Numbered from the stretch's first letter, positions 1 through 7,293 are shown. The stretch: 64,000 nt of DNA from an uncultured Lachnospiraceae bacterium (GCA_910587715.1 CAJUMV010000004.1:1-64000); one strand, 5' to 3'. The notes: generated by a model from the sequence alone, not told the origin. Numbers and translations are program-made.

Positions 1-211
1 GGCGCTCTCTGTCTCTTCAATGCTGCCGCTCTCCTGTTCTGGCGTAGTTTTTACCGTATGGGCGCTTTTTCACCTTAAAAAAGCTGCTTAAAAACTTGTT
101 GACCGTCCACATACTCTCTAGCTTGTATGACCGCTGCTATTTTTCTACGGTATACAGATAACAGCTATTCGCCTGCTGCATCTGCCGCAGGCTCGCCATG
201 CCTGCTACAAA
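1..211. other. No convincing gene in left edge
   Basis: I see no supported gene here. The best reading frame is a 31-codon minus-strand ORF (112 to 17) without a good ribosome binding site. The stretch is probably spacer inside the mobile element that runs off the left edge. Confidence 0.4.
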
Positions 212-286
212 AACGCCCTGCTGGAATCGAACCAGCGCCCCCGCTGTATGCCCGGCTGCGGTATTCTTCCACTGAATTAAGGGCGC
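212..286 (-). tRNA. Degenerate tRNA-like gene (tRNA-Gly-like arms)
   Basis: Read on the minus strand, the segment has a 7-bp acceptor stem (GCGCCCT with AGGGCGT, one G-U pair), a 4-bp D stem (ATTC/GAAT) with a GG-containing loop, and a perfect T arm (GCTGG TTCGATT CCAGC). The D and T arms resemble bacterial tRNA-Gly. The anticodon arm is abnormal: about four extra bases lie between CCGC and GCGG, and no T stands at the position expected for U33. CCA is not encoded. It lies 19 bp downstream of a phage-type gene on the same strand. It is probably a decayed or non-canonical phage tRNA; a specific amino acid cannot be assigned. Confidence 0.45.
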
Positions 287-305
287 TTAATGGCGGCAGC
301 GCCGC

Positions 306-1349
306 CTATTTATCAAACAGGTTTAATTGCTTATTTTCATCTGGCTGCATCTGGTCTAATATCTCCTGCGGGTAATACTGATAATTCGTAAAGCCGTTTT
401 CTATAAAGAAGTCCAAAACCTCTTTATAACCCCATTTAAAAATTGCCTGCTGCCAGCGGCTATTATCTTCGTAATACATTCTCTGAAAACGGTTAGGCGT
501 TCCGTCCCGCTCCATTCCGAACATACATATAGGGCAGCCCGTCCGCTGTGCTTTCGTTGTCTTATAAATCCCGTTTTCGTCCTTTACTATCTCCCCATAT
601 GCTGCGCTGATTTCTACGTTATTCTCATGCAGATACCGTAATATGTCCTGCCTCGTCCAGAATGAAAACGGCGTGCTTTCCCCTCTGCCCTCAAAGCTAT
701 TGCAGCCGCCCTTTTTACAATACCCATTCATTCTGCTTTGGCTTTCCTCTACCAGCGTGGCAACTATAGAGGCTTTCCCGTTCTCTTTCGCCCAGTTATC
801 CGCTGCCGTTTCTTTCATGTAATAGCAGCACTTGGCAGAAATCTTAAAGGGTGCATCTATCAAAAAGCGCCACTTCTTAGCCAGTACCCACGTTTTGGCG
901 TATTTCCCCTCGTTTGTTATCCCAGTCAATGCTAAGCGCCTGCTGTTTGCGTTCTCTTCTGTAGGGTTTTGCAGATAGCTTAAGCTCTTTGCCGCCCGCT
1001 TACTTACTACGGGATAGCCAAATTCTTTTATCACTGCCTCTTGTGTCATTTTTGGCGCTGCAGTATTCACTTTTACACCCCACTCGTCCCGTATCTTCAT
1101 AACCATTTTTATATTGTCCCTGCACTCAATCCCCAGCACGCTTACCGCCTCTACTCTTGGGTATCTCGCATGGATAAAGTGCATTGCTGCGGTACTGTCA
1201 AGCCCGCCGCTTATAGAAACGGCTACGCCGCTTTCCCCGTAATATGTAATAAACTCGCTTAGCCTGCGCTCCGTCATTCTTACCTTGATTTCATACGGGT
1301 AAGCCATTCTTTCCCGCACTAATTCCTTGCTGATTTTGTCCTTAAACAT
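306..1349 (-). CDS. PP-loop ATPase / PAPS reductase-like phage protein A
   Basis: This is a member of the adenine-nucleotide alpha-hydrolase (PAPS reductase/DndC-like) superfamily, common in phages. Near the N-terminus is a PP-loop, SISGGLDST, which binds ATP pyrophosphate. The second half carries cysteine clusters (AKCCYYMK, CKKGGC and TGCPICMFG) that could hold a metal or Fe-S centre. The protein ends in KQLNLFDK, which matches the QLxLF type of sliding-clamp-binding peptide. I chose the ATG at 1349, because AAGGG lies 7 nt upstream and it overlaps the previous gene's stop by 8 bp, as in translational coupling; an ATG at 1373 is possible but less well placed. Whether it reduces sulfur compounds or activates a nucleic acid substrate cannot be read from the sequence. 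Confidence 0.75.
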   Translation of the reverse strand: MFKDKISKELVRERMAYPYEIKVRMTERRLSEFITYYGESGVAVSISGGLDSTAAMHFIHARYPRVEAVSVLGIECRDNIKMVMKIRDEWGVKVNTAAPKMTQEAVIKEFGYPVVSKRAAKSLSYLQNPTEENANSRRLALTGITNEGKYAKTWVLAKKWRFLIDAPFKISAKCCYYMKETAADNWAKENGKASIVATLVEESQSRMNGYCKKGGCNSFEGRGESTPFSFWTRQDILRYLHENNVEISAAYGEIVKDENGIYKTTKAQRTGCPICMFGMERDGTPNRFQRMYYEDNSRWQQAIFKWGYKEVLDFFIENGFTNYQYYPQEILDQMQPDENKQLNLFDK

Positions 1350-2184
1350 TTCCTTGCCCTTTCTGTTCATCAAATATGCTTAGCTGCTTAAACTCCTGCC
1401 GTATGTCCCCGTCCACGTCGTCTATATCCATACATTCATTGAAAACGCTTTGCAGGCTCTTTGCCTTTTTCCATGTGTGCTGTATCTTCATTTCTGCCCG
1501 TACATACTCTGCCGCCATTTCCGGGTATCTCTTCATATTCTCTGCGGCGTGGCGCTCTGGCATAAACATACAAAACATACAGCTACACCTACCGACGTAT
1601 TCATAGCACGGGTGCGGCTCTAGCTTAAGCTCCCTGCCCTGCTCAAACATTTTGCCCTTTTCATAATCCAGGCAAGGTCTATACCAATGGCACGTAAAAT
1701 CTGCTACCCGCTTTGTCTTAAGCGTCGTGCTGTGATATTCCAGTTCTGGCAGCTTTGCCCGCCCCGTGCTTTCGTCCCTGCGCTCCCCAGATACAAATAA
1801 GCACTTTGCGCCTAACTGCTGCCTATGCTGCCGTATCCATTTATCAGTTACCGCCGTTTTCAGATAAGCCGTACACCATCTGTTTTTCATATCTGGAAAC
1901 TTAAGCCGCTCATTCAGCAGCAGCCCTAAAAAGCCTCTGGTATCCGATAACAGAACGGGCTTAACTCCCATGAACGCCGCCACCTTGTAAAACAGCGCTA
2001 CGTTTTCTGGGTACTCGCAGCCAGTATCACAATAAAGCAGATATATCTTTTCTTTAGGGAAGTTCTTAACCGCCCAGTACAGCGCCCCTGTGCTGTCTAT
2101 CCCGTTTGAGTAGCTCACTATTACGCTGGTATACTCCAAATCGCTTAATAATCCCTCTGTCGGTACTACCTTAGTGCGTGCCAT
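1342..2184 (-). CDS. PP-loop ATPase / PAPS reductase-like phage protein B
   Basis: This is a second PAPS reductase/DndC-like protein (280 residues), directly upstream of and overlapping protein A. The PP-loop is SYSNGIDST near residue 25, followed by LLYCDTGCEYPE, which fits the second strand of the fold. RWCTAYLK and SGERRDEST match motifs of this superfamily. A cysteine-rich stretch, CYEYVGRCSCMFCMF, suggests a bound cluster. Close to the C-terminus is KQLSIFDEQ, again a clamp-binding-like peptide and similar to the tail of protein A. The start has GAGAGG 8 nt upstream. A plausible role is sulfur or nucleotide chemistry on phage DNA or RNA; this is inference. Confidence 0.75.
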   Translation of the reverse strand: MARTKVVPTEGLLSDLEYTSVIVSYSNGIDSTGALYWAVKNFPKEKIYLLYCDTGCEYPENVALFYKVAAFMGVKPVLLSDTRGFLGLLLNERLKFPDMKNRWCTAYLKTAVTDKWIRQHRQQLGAKCLFVSGERRDESTGRAKLPELEYHSTTLKTKRVADFTCHWYRPCLDYEKGKMFEQGRELKLEPHPCYEYVGRCSCMFCMFMPERHAAENMKRYPEMAAEYVRAEMKIQHTWKKAKSLQSVFNECMDIDDVDGDIRQEFKQLSIFDEQKGQGNV

Positions 2185-2213
2185 TATATTTACCTCTCTT
2201 TCGTCCGCTCTGT

Positions 2214-2414
2214 CTAAATAGCCCGCTGTGCCAGCTCTGCGCTGTACTGCTGCCGCTTTCCGTTCTCTGCCCCGCCTCTTTGCAGTTCCCGGTATAAAGT
2301 GCCTCTGTGTACGCCTACCGCATCAGCTATAGCCTCTGCATTGTTGCCAGCCTTACACATAGCCTCTATTCTCTTCCTGTCCTCATAGCTTAGCCTTTTG
2401 TACTTCCTTGCCAT
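2214..2414 (-). CDS. Small helix-turn-helix protein (HTH_38, IS30-N-terminal-like)
   Basis: This 66-residue protein is almost entirely one helix-turn-helix. The segment LSYEDRKRIEAMCKAG followed by AEAIADAVGVHRGTLYREL is the HTH_38 pattern found at the N-terminus of IS30-family transposases and in small phage proteins. No DDE catalytic domain follows, so it is not a transposase. The start has AAAGGAG upstream. It lies 29 bp before PP-loop protein B on the same strand and is probably the first gene of that small operon. It may act as a phage DNA-binding regulator. Confidence 0.65.
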   Translation of the reverse strand: MARKYKRLSYEDRKRIEAMCKAGNNAEAIADAVGVHRGTLYRELQRGGAENGKRQQYSAELAQRAI

Positions 2415-2450
2415 TGTCCCCGCGCTCCTTTCCGATTTTTGAATAAAAAA

Positions 2451-2487
2451 ATAGTGCGATAGAGTTTTTTAAGCTCTACCGCACTAT
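2451..2487. terminator. Hairpin 1 at mobile-element boundary
   Basis: The outer stem ATAGTGCG/CGCACTAT and an inner five-pair stem enclose an A/T loop. On the minus strand it is followed by seven T residues, the form of an intrinsic terminator. No minus-strand gene lies directly upstream of it, so it may insulate the element or mark its edge. Confidence 0.55.
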
Positions 2488-2516
2488 GCTTTTACTATTA
2501 TCTACCGTAAAAAAAT

Positions 2517-2553
2517 AAATGCGGCAGAGGCTTTAATACCTCTTGTCGCATTT
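2517..2553. repeat. Hairpin 2, related to hairpin 1 in opposite orientation
   Basis: The stem AAATGCG-GCAGAGG pairs with CCTCT-CGCATTT around an 8-nt loop. Its left arm on the plus strand (ATGCGGCAGAGGCTT) resembles the minus-strand arm of hairpin 1 (GTGCGGTAGAGCTT), so the two are inverted relatives about 30 bp apart. It may be a terminator read rightwards or part of an attachment region. Confidence 0.45.
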
Positions 2554-2588
2554 AATTTTAAAACTTATCAAAAATTTATCTGTTATCG

Positions 2589-2616
2589 TTGTAAATTAGC
2601 TAATAAGTGATATGAT
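2589..2616 (+). promoter_or_regulatory. Promoter of the Phd/PIN toxin-antitoxin operon
   Basis: TTGTAA and TATGAT are 16 bp apart, 30 bp before the antitoxin start. The palindrome TTAGCTAA lies in the spacer and could be bound by the antitoxin for autoregulation, as is usual for Phd-type antitoxins. Confidence 0.5.
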
Positions 2617-2646
2617 AAAAATAGTTAATATAAGGAGGGCAATTTT

Positions 2647-2883
2647 ATGATTAGCGCCACTGCCACAGAAATGCAAAATAATTTTGGAAAATATCTAAAC
2701 ATGGTAATCAACGGAAACGAAGTGGTCGTCACAAAAAACGGAAGAGAAGTCGGTCGCTTTATCCCGAAAGATTCCGCTGTTTCTTATCTCACAGATTCCC
2801 TTACGGGCATTCTGAAAAAGAATTATGATCTGAAACAGGAAAAAGATGCATCATTAAGGGGAAAATATGAGATTACTGATTGA
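2647..2883 (+). CDS. Phd/YefM-family antitoxin
   Basis: This 78-residue protein starts MISATATEMQNNFGKYL and continues with VVVTKNGREVGRFIP, the standard DNA-binding N-terminal domain of Phd/YefM antitoxins. The charged C-terminal part (about residues 50-78) should wrap the toxin. AAGGAGG lies before the start. Its last 17 bp overlap the PIN toxin gene, giving a coupled antitoxin-toxin pair. It is expected to neutralise the downstream nuclease and repress its own promoter. It lies immediately beyond the mobile-element boundary hairpins. Confidence 0.85.
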   Translation: MISATATEMQNNFGKYLNMVINGNEVVVTKNGREVGRFIPKDSAVSYLTDSLTGILKKNYDLKQEKDASLRGKYEITD

Positions 2884-3274
2884 CGCCAACATTCTATTAG
2901 ATGTACTGCAGAACAAAGAACCACACGTTCACACATCCTCCCTCATCTGGAAAATGTGTGAAGTTGGTTCTATAGAAGGCTATGTCACATCTCTGACAGT
3001 TGCCAACCTTATTTATGTGATGAGAAAAGAGCTCAGCCCGGAAAAAATCGAGGAAGCACTGTCGGTCTTTAAACTCATTTTTCACCTGACGGATTTAACC
3101 GTTTCCGATCTGACAGACGCCGCCGGAATGAAATGGTCCGATTTTGAAGATGCGGTCCAGAGCGCTATCGCACAGCGCATCCATGCCGACTGTATCATCA
3201 CCAGAAATGTCAGGGATTTCCGGAAGAGCCCAATTGCTGCCTTTACGCCTGATGAGTATTTAGCAAGAAACTAA
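2867..3274 (+). CDS. PIN-domain toxin (VapC-like ribonuclease)
   Basis: This is a 135-residue PIN-domain protein. LLIDANILLDVL at the N-terminus supplies the first acidic residue, and WSDFEDAVQ and CIITRNVRDF are the later acidic motifs that complete the Mg-binding nuclease site. PIN toxins of type II modules usually cut tRNA or rRNA. AAGGGG precedes the ATG, and the gene overlaps its antitoxin by 17 bp. It appears intact. A bidirectional hairpin terminator follows. Confidence 0.85.
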   Translation: MRLLIDANILLDVLQNKEPHVHTSSLIWKMCEVGSIEGYVTSLTVANLIYVMRKELSPEKIEEALSVFKLIFHLTDLTVSDLTDAAGMKWSDFEDAVQSAIAQRIHADCIITRNVRDFRKSPIAAFTPDEYLARN

Positions 3275-3293
3275 ACTTAATAGAAAGAAAAAT

Positions 3294-3333
3294 AAAAGTG
3301 CAGTCTCCGGATTACCTCCTCATCTGCACTTTT
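3294..3333. terminator. Bidirectional terminator between PIN toxin and amidase
   Basis: A perfect 10-bp stem, AAAAGTGCAG/CTGCACTTTT, flanks a 20-nt loop between two converging genes. The A and T tracts at the ends let it work in both directions. Confidence 0.65.
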
Positions 3334-3349
3334 ATCTTTCCCACACCTC

Positions 3350-4828
3350 TCAAAAACAAATCGGTTCCACATCCTCGCTCAGCGACTTCATCTCATATTC
3401 CGGCAGGCTGTCCAGAAGCTCCTCCAGACAAAGCGTCGTGCTGCCGACCACATCATGAGCGAGAAGAACGACCTTCTTTCGTCCAAGTGTCGTTTCCACA
3501 CCATTTTTTATTAGCTGCTTCGGATCCGGATTTTTGACCGCATCCTCCAGACTCGCGTTCCAGTCGTAATAGATGTAGCCTCTGTCCGTCATCTCCTTGA
3601 TAATAGCCTTGCCCGTTTTCTTATTAAATGCGTTGACGCTGCCGCCGGGGAAACGGAACAGGTTTGTCTCCACCCCCGTCACCTCGTACACGGTCTGTCT
3701 CGCCTTTTCAAAATCCGCCACATAGCTGTCCACGCTCGCATACAGCGCGTCGTAGTCATGCCTGTCGCAGTGGATGCCGATGGTGTGTCCCTCCGCCACG
3801 ATCTGGCGCGCCACCTCGGGGTGCTGTCTCACATTCTCACCCACCAGAAAGAACGTCGCCTTGATGTTTCTCTCCCGCAGTATTTCGAGCACCTTCCGGG
3901 TGTTCTCCTCGGAGGGGCCGTCGTCAAAGGTCAGGTACATGGTCTTCGGATGAAAATAGTAGGCGACGCCCTGCACAATGCCGCCCGCGATCTGCTGCTG
4001 ATACTCCGCAAGACTGAGTTTCCTGCGCTCCGCCGCGTTGGAGAGAAATCCCGTCTCAATCAGGCAGGCGGGCATGGAGGTATTTTTCGTCACATAAAAG
4101 TCTGCATCGTCCCGCAGCTCCCGCTCCGCGGCTTCCGTGCTCTTTAATGTCTGCTGTCTAATCAGTTGCGCCAGTCTCCTGCTGTCCGTCCGCTCACTGT
4201 CCTGCGTATACCAAACTTCCATCCCATTCACCCCGGCGCCCTCCTCCGTGGCGTTCTGATGAATACTGATGTAGATATCCGCGCCAGATCGGTTCGCCTC
4301 CGCCACACGCGTCTCCTTCGCAACGTAGGCATCCGTCTCCCGGGACATGATTACCTGATACCCCTGTTCCTTCAACTGATCCCTGACAAGCAGCGCGATT
4401 GCCAGATTCAGATCCTTTTCCCGAACACCGTCCCTTGCGCAGCCCTCGTCCGTGCCGCCGTGTCCCGGATCCAGATAAATCGTCGGTATATGCGCCGCCA
4501 CAGGCTGTACGATCTCATCCGTATCGGACACTGCCGCCTGCTCCGTCACCACTGCGGCGGGAACAACTTCCTCCTTCTCCCATACCGCCTCCGCCTCTTC
4601 CCCGCCGATCGGCAAAGCCGCCGTCTCTGTTTCCGTGCGCTGCAGCTTTTCCGTCAGAGACCGAATGCCGCCCGCCGACACCAATTTCACAGATACCATT
4701 GCCGTCAGACTGACAATACACACCGCAGCAGTCAGTGTGTACATCCTTCTTGCCAGACGCCTTTTTCTCTGCTCCCTCGTCTCATAACCGCAGACATATT
4801 CCCAAGTATATGTTGTCTCTCCGTACAT
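3350..4828 (-). CDS. Amidase_3 / polysaccharide deacetylase fusion, membrane anchored
   Basis: This 492-residue protein joins two peptidoglycan-active domains. A hydrophobic segment near residues 28-50 is an uncleaved anchor or signal. Residues about 118-295 are an N-acetylmuramoyl-L-alanine amidase (Amidase_3), with zinc and catalytic motifs DPGHGG, REKDLN, SIHQNA and ETGFLS. Residues about 298-480 are a NodB-type deacetylase with TFDDGP, a His-x3-His pair (HCDRH), RFPGGS and LLAHD. The protein should cut the stem peptide from glycan and deacetylate sugars outside the membrane. The ribosome binding site is AGAGGAG. The upstream region holds a phased array of 11-bp repeats, which suggests control by an OmpR-type regulator, perhaps the one at 7290-7949. 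Confidence 0.85.
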   Translation of the reverse strand: MYGETTYTWEYVCGYETREQRKRRLARRMYTLTAAVCIVSLTAMVSVKLVSAGGIRSLTEKLQRTETETAALPIGGEEAEAVWEKEEVVPAAVVTEQAAVSDTDEIVQPVAAHIPTIYLDPGHGGTDEGCARDGVREKDLNLAIALLVRDQLKEQGYQVIMSRETDAYVAKETRVAEANRSGADIYISIHQNATEEGAGVNGMEVWYTQDSERTDSRRLAQLIRQQTLKSTEAAERELRDDADFYVTKNTSMPACLIETGFLSNAAERRKLSLAEYQQQIAGGIVQGVAYYFHPKTMYLTFDDGPSEENTRKVLEILRERNIKATFFLVGENVRQHPEVARQIVAEGHTIGIHCDRHDYDALYASVDSYVADFEKARQTVYEVTGVETNLFRFPGGSVNAFNKKTGKAIIKEMTDRGYIYYDWNASLEDAVKNPDPKQLIKNGVETTLGRKKVVLLAHDVVGSTTLCLEELLDSLPEYEMKSLSEDVEPICF

Positions 4829-4857
4829 AACTGATGCTCCTCTCTTGTATGCTTTAC

Positions 4858-4863
4858 ATAGTA
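4858..4863 (-). promoter_or_regulatory. Candidate -10 element of the amidase-deacetylase gene
   Basis: TACTAT on the minus strand lies 10 bp from the last 11-bp repeat, with no good -35 box. This is the geometry of promoters activated by OmpR-family regulators. An inverted repeat, 4833-4841 with 4876-4884 (9 bp, including the AGGAG of the ribosome binding site), encloses it. Confidence 0.4.
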
Positions 4864-4873
4864 AGCGTACAAA

Positions 4874-4961
4874 ATAGGAGCATCATATTTTCATCTAAGT
4901 TGCATCAAAACGCCATAATATTTGCATCAAAAACCCATCTTTTTTGCATCAAAGTTGCATC
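4874..4961 (-). promoter_or_regulatory. Array of eight phased 11-bp direct repeats
   Basis: On the minus strand, eight consecutive 11-bp units begin with GATG: GATGCAACTTT, GATGCAAAAAA, GATGGGTTTTT, GATGCAAATAT, TATGGCGTTTT, GATGCAACTTA, GATGAAAATAT and GATGCTCCTAT. Seven have GATG and one has TATG. The period of one helical turn puts all sites on one face of the DNA. Direct repeats of about 11 bp are the usual binding arrangement for OmpR/PhoB-family response regulators. The array overlaps the stop codon of the preceding gene and ends 10 bp from a -10-like box. Confidence 0.7.
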
Positions 4962-5790
4962 ATCTCGATACTTTCAGGAACAGCTCGTTGATTCCCTCGT
5001 AGAATCCAAGTGTCACCACCGTCTGCCCGCTCCCCATGCCCTTGAAGACATATTTGCGAAAATAGGGCGTCGTCTCCAAGAGCGGATTGTCCGACTCGTA
5101 GGGCGACGGCTCGTCAAGCCCCATATAGTCCGCCCAGTCAGCCACCAGCGCGTCCGCGTCGATCTCCTCCCACAAGAGAGGCGTCCGCACATAAAACTCA
5201 TATATTTTTCCGTCGTCCGCATCGATATAGGCGTCCATCAGGCGATTCGCCTTATCCGCATTTTTCTGGGAGTTGGAGAGGCTCATTTTCCAGACCGCCA
5301 CATTGTTGCGCGGCTCCAGCACGTCGATCGCCGAGTAGAGGGTCACGTCGTAGGAGGCTGCGTCCACCTCCCTCACCTGTTCGGGCAAAATTCCCTTTTC
5401 CTTGAGCAGCTTAAGCCCATCATTGCAGGTAGCATAAATCTGCTCGTCCGTAATCTCCCTGCCGGAAGGCCCTCTGCGGTTCACCACGAAAGCGTAGGAG
5501 CCTTCCAGTTCCTGATAGTCCACCTCCGCGTCCGTCTCGTGCGTCATAGCGCTCATCTCGCTCTCCGGGAAGGTCTGACTGCTCAGACAGCAGGACAGGA
5601 TATAAAGTTTCTCATTGCTGTTCATCTGGTAACGGTAGCCCTCCCCGGCACTCTCCACGCTCTCTGTGTGAGGGCTGTCCAGAATCGCCTGATCCTTGTA
5701 CTCCGCCAGCGCCTCCGGTCCCCATATGGAAATAAACATGGCAAACGCCGCCAACAGCGGGACTACCAGATAATATATCTTACTCTTCAT
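4960..5790 (-). CDS. Uncharacterised membrane-anchored protein of the two-component operon
   Basis: I do not recognise a family. A hydrophobic segment near the N-terminus (KIYYLVVPLLAAFAMFISIW) can serve as signal or anchor, so most of the roughly 275 residues should lie outside the membrane. The rest is a mixed alpha/beta protein with many acidic residues. It is the last gene of the operon with the FG-GAP protein, response regulator and histidine kinase, 43 bp after the kinase. It may sense or transmit an envelope signal to the kinase. I prefer the ATG at 5790, which has GGAG 10 nt upstream, over the ATG at 5808. Confidence 0.65.
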   Translation of the reverse strand: MKSKIYYLVVPLLAAFAMFISIWGPEALAEYKDQAILDSPHTESVESAGEGYRYQMNSNEKLYILSCCLSSQTFPESEMSAMTHETDAEVDYQELEGSYAFVVNRRGPSGREITDEQIYATCNDGLKLLKEKGILPEQVREVDAASYDVTLYSAIDVLEPRNNVAVWKMSLSNSQKNADKANRLMDAYIDADDGKIYEFYVRTPLLWEEIDADALVADWADYMGLDEPSPYESDNPLLETTPYFRKYVFKGMGSGQTVVTLGFYEGINELFLKVSR

Positions 5791-5822
5791 TTGTCTTATT
5801 CTCCGCATGTGTGCATCTCAAA

Positions 5823-5845
5823 CCTTGCACCGCTAAGGTGCAAGG
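5823..5845 (-). promoter_or_regulatory. Perfect hairpin across the histidine kinase stop codon
   Basis: CCTTGCACC and GGTGCAAGG form a 9-bp perfect stem around a 5-nt loop that contains part of the kinase stop codon. No T-run follows, so it is more likely an RNA stability or partial attenuation element within the operon than a full terminator. Confidence 0.5.
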
Positions 5846-7293
5846 ACAAAGCTAAAACAGGAGCCTTCCCCAACCTTGCTCTCAATCTGTAATTGGCTGT
5901 GATGTATCTTTAAAATCTCCGCGCAGAGCGCAAGCCCGAGCCCCGCCCCGTTCTTGCTTCTCGCCCGGGACTTGTCCACCATATAAAACGCCTTGACAAT
6001 CTTGCCCTGCTCTGCCTCCGGTATGCCGATCCCGTAATCCCTCACCGCGATTCGATAGCCGTCATCTACCGTCTGCCCCGTCACCTCGACCACGCCCGCT
6101 TTTCCGCCGGACGCCGCTGCCTCGTCTGCCGCAATATCCTCTTCACCCGCCGCAGGCATTCTGACCGGTTCCGACGCCTTGCAGGCATTGTCGATCAGAT
6201 TGACCAGCACCGTCTTGATCAGATTCGCCTCCATCCGCACCACGGCTTCCTCGTGGATAAAGCGGATATCCGCATCCTTTTTTTCCGCAAACATTTCCTG
6301 CAGGTACGCAAACAACTCTCCCACCGGCGTCTCCTGCAGCTGCGCCTCCTCCTGCTTCGCCACAATGATATCCAGAAGGCGGAAGGACATCGCCTCCAAG
6401 CGCTTCCCTTCTGTGTAAATATAATTTGCCGACATGATGCTCTTCTCCTCGTCCATCTTGTGGGAGCGCAGCATATCCGCGTAGCCGATAATCGCCGTCA
6501 GGGGCGTTTTCAGTTCGTGGGCAAAGGCACCCATGAACTCTTCCCTCGCCTCGATCTCCTCTTCCAGCGCGTTTATATTTTCCTCCAGCGCATTCGCCAT
6601 CCTGTTGAAATCCCCGGTGAGCTGCCCCAGCTCGTCCCGGCTGATCTGTCTGGCGCGGTACGTGTAATCTCCCTCCGCCATCTTTCTCGTCGCCTTGGTC
6701 AGCAGGCGTATCGGCTTCGTTAAGAATGATGCGATAAACAGCATGATGACCGTACCGGTCAACAGTATAACCACCGTCACTTTCCGATACAGTGAAAAGC
6801 CCATGGCGCGCTCCGTGAACACCCCCGTCACATCCTTCATGGTCTCCAGATACAGAATCCGGTTCAGCGCGTTGATGGACACGCAGGTGTGCACGTAATA
6901 GCTGTCCTGCCCGCGGATCACGCGGTAGGATTTGGTATGCTCATCTGTCTGCGCAAGCACCCCCTCGTCCGCGGTAAACCCGCCGCTCGTATACAATATG
7001 TTTTTCTCCTCATCAGCAATCCGCAAAAGACGCCCGCCGCCCTGTCCGCCCATCTCCAGCTTGGACGCGATCTCTTCCACCACGCTGTCGGGCAGGACGC
7101 TGTACTTGAGAGGCACATTTAACGCCGCCGTCTCAAAGGCAAAGCTCAAGATACTGCTCTCGTCGAGTGCCTGTCCCACCTCTCTGTCCAGAGAAGTCTC
7201 AAACACATAATTTACAAAATAAAATCCGCTGAATCCAAGCGCCAACGCCAGCACGATCATGGTAGACAGCACTAATTTGATTGAAAATTTCAT
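5833..7293 (-). CDS. Sensor histidine kinase (HAMP, HisKA, HATPase)
   Basis: This is a 486-residue membrane kinase. An N-terminal membrane segment (residues 8-28) and a second near 170-195 flank an extracellular sensor domain. A HAMP linker follows (TKPIRLLTKATRKMAEGDY), then the dimerisation domain with the phospho-acceptor His in FAHELKTPLT, then an ATP-binding domain with NLIDNACKAS, DYGIGIP and GAGLGLAL. The ATP domain contains an acidic, alanine-rich insert. Its ATG overlaps the response regulator stop (ATGA), so the two are coupled. It should phosphorylate that regulator in response to an envelope or extracellular signal. Confidence 0.9.
   Translation of the reverse strand: MKFSIKLVLSTMIVLALALGFSGFYFVNYVFETSLDREVGQALDESSILSFAFETAALNVPLKYSVLPDSVVEEIASKLEMGGQGGGRLLRIADEEKNILYTSGGFTADEGVLAQTDEHTKSYRVIRGQDSYYVHTCVSINALNRILYLETMKDVTGVFTERAMGFSLYRKVTVVILLTGTVIMLFIASFLTKPIRLLTKATRKMAEGDYTYRARQISRDELGQLTGDFNRMANALEENINALEEEIEAREEFMGAFAHELKTPLTAIIGYADMLRSHKMDEEKSIMSANYIYTEGKRLEAMSFRLLDIIVAKQEEAQLQETPVGELFAYLQEMFAEKKDADIRFIHEEAVVRMEANLIKTVLVNLIDNACKASEPVRMPAAGEEDIAADEAAASGGKAGVVEVTGQTVDDGYRIAVRDYGIGIPEAEQGKIVKAFYMVDKSRARSKNGAGLGLALCAEILKIHHSQLQIESKVGEGSCFSFVLAP

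Noticed and set aside
17..112. 31-codon minus-strand ORF at the left edge
   Set aside because: There is no good ribosome binding site and the product is unremarkable.
2214..2414. IS30-family transposase
   Set aside because: Only the N-terminal helix-turn-helix is present; no DDE domain or terminal repeats follow.
4166..4834. Rightward open frame of 222 codons
   Set aside because: It lies fully opposite the amidase-deacetylase gene, whose domains are clear.
4874..4961. Possible CRISPR-like array
   Set aside because: Units are 11 bp, contiguous and degenerate, with no spacers and no cas genes.
4834..5892. Long rightward open frame of 352 codons
   Set aside because: It is antisense to the anchored-protein and kinase genes, has no ribosome binding site, and its product is Arg/His-rich like a shadow frame.
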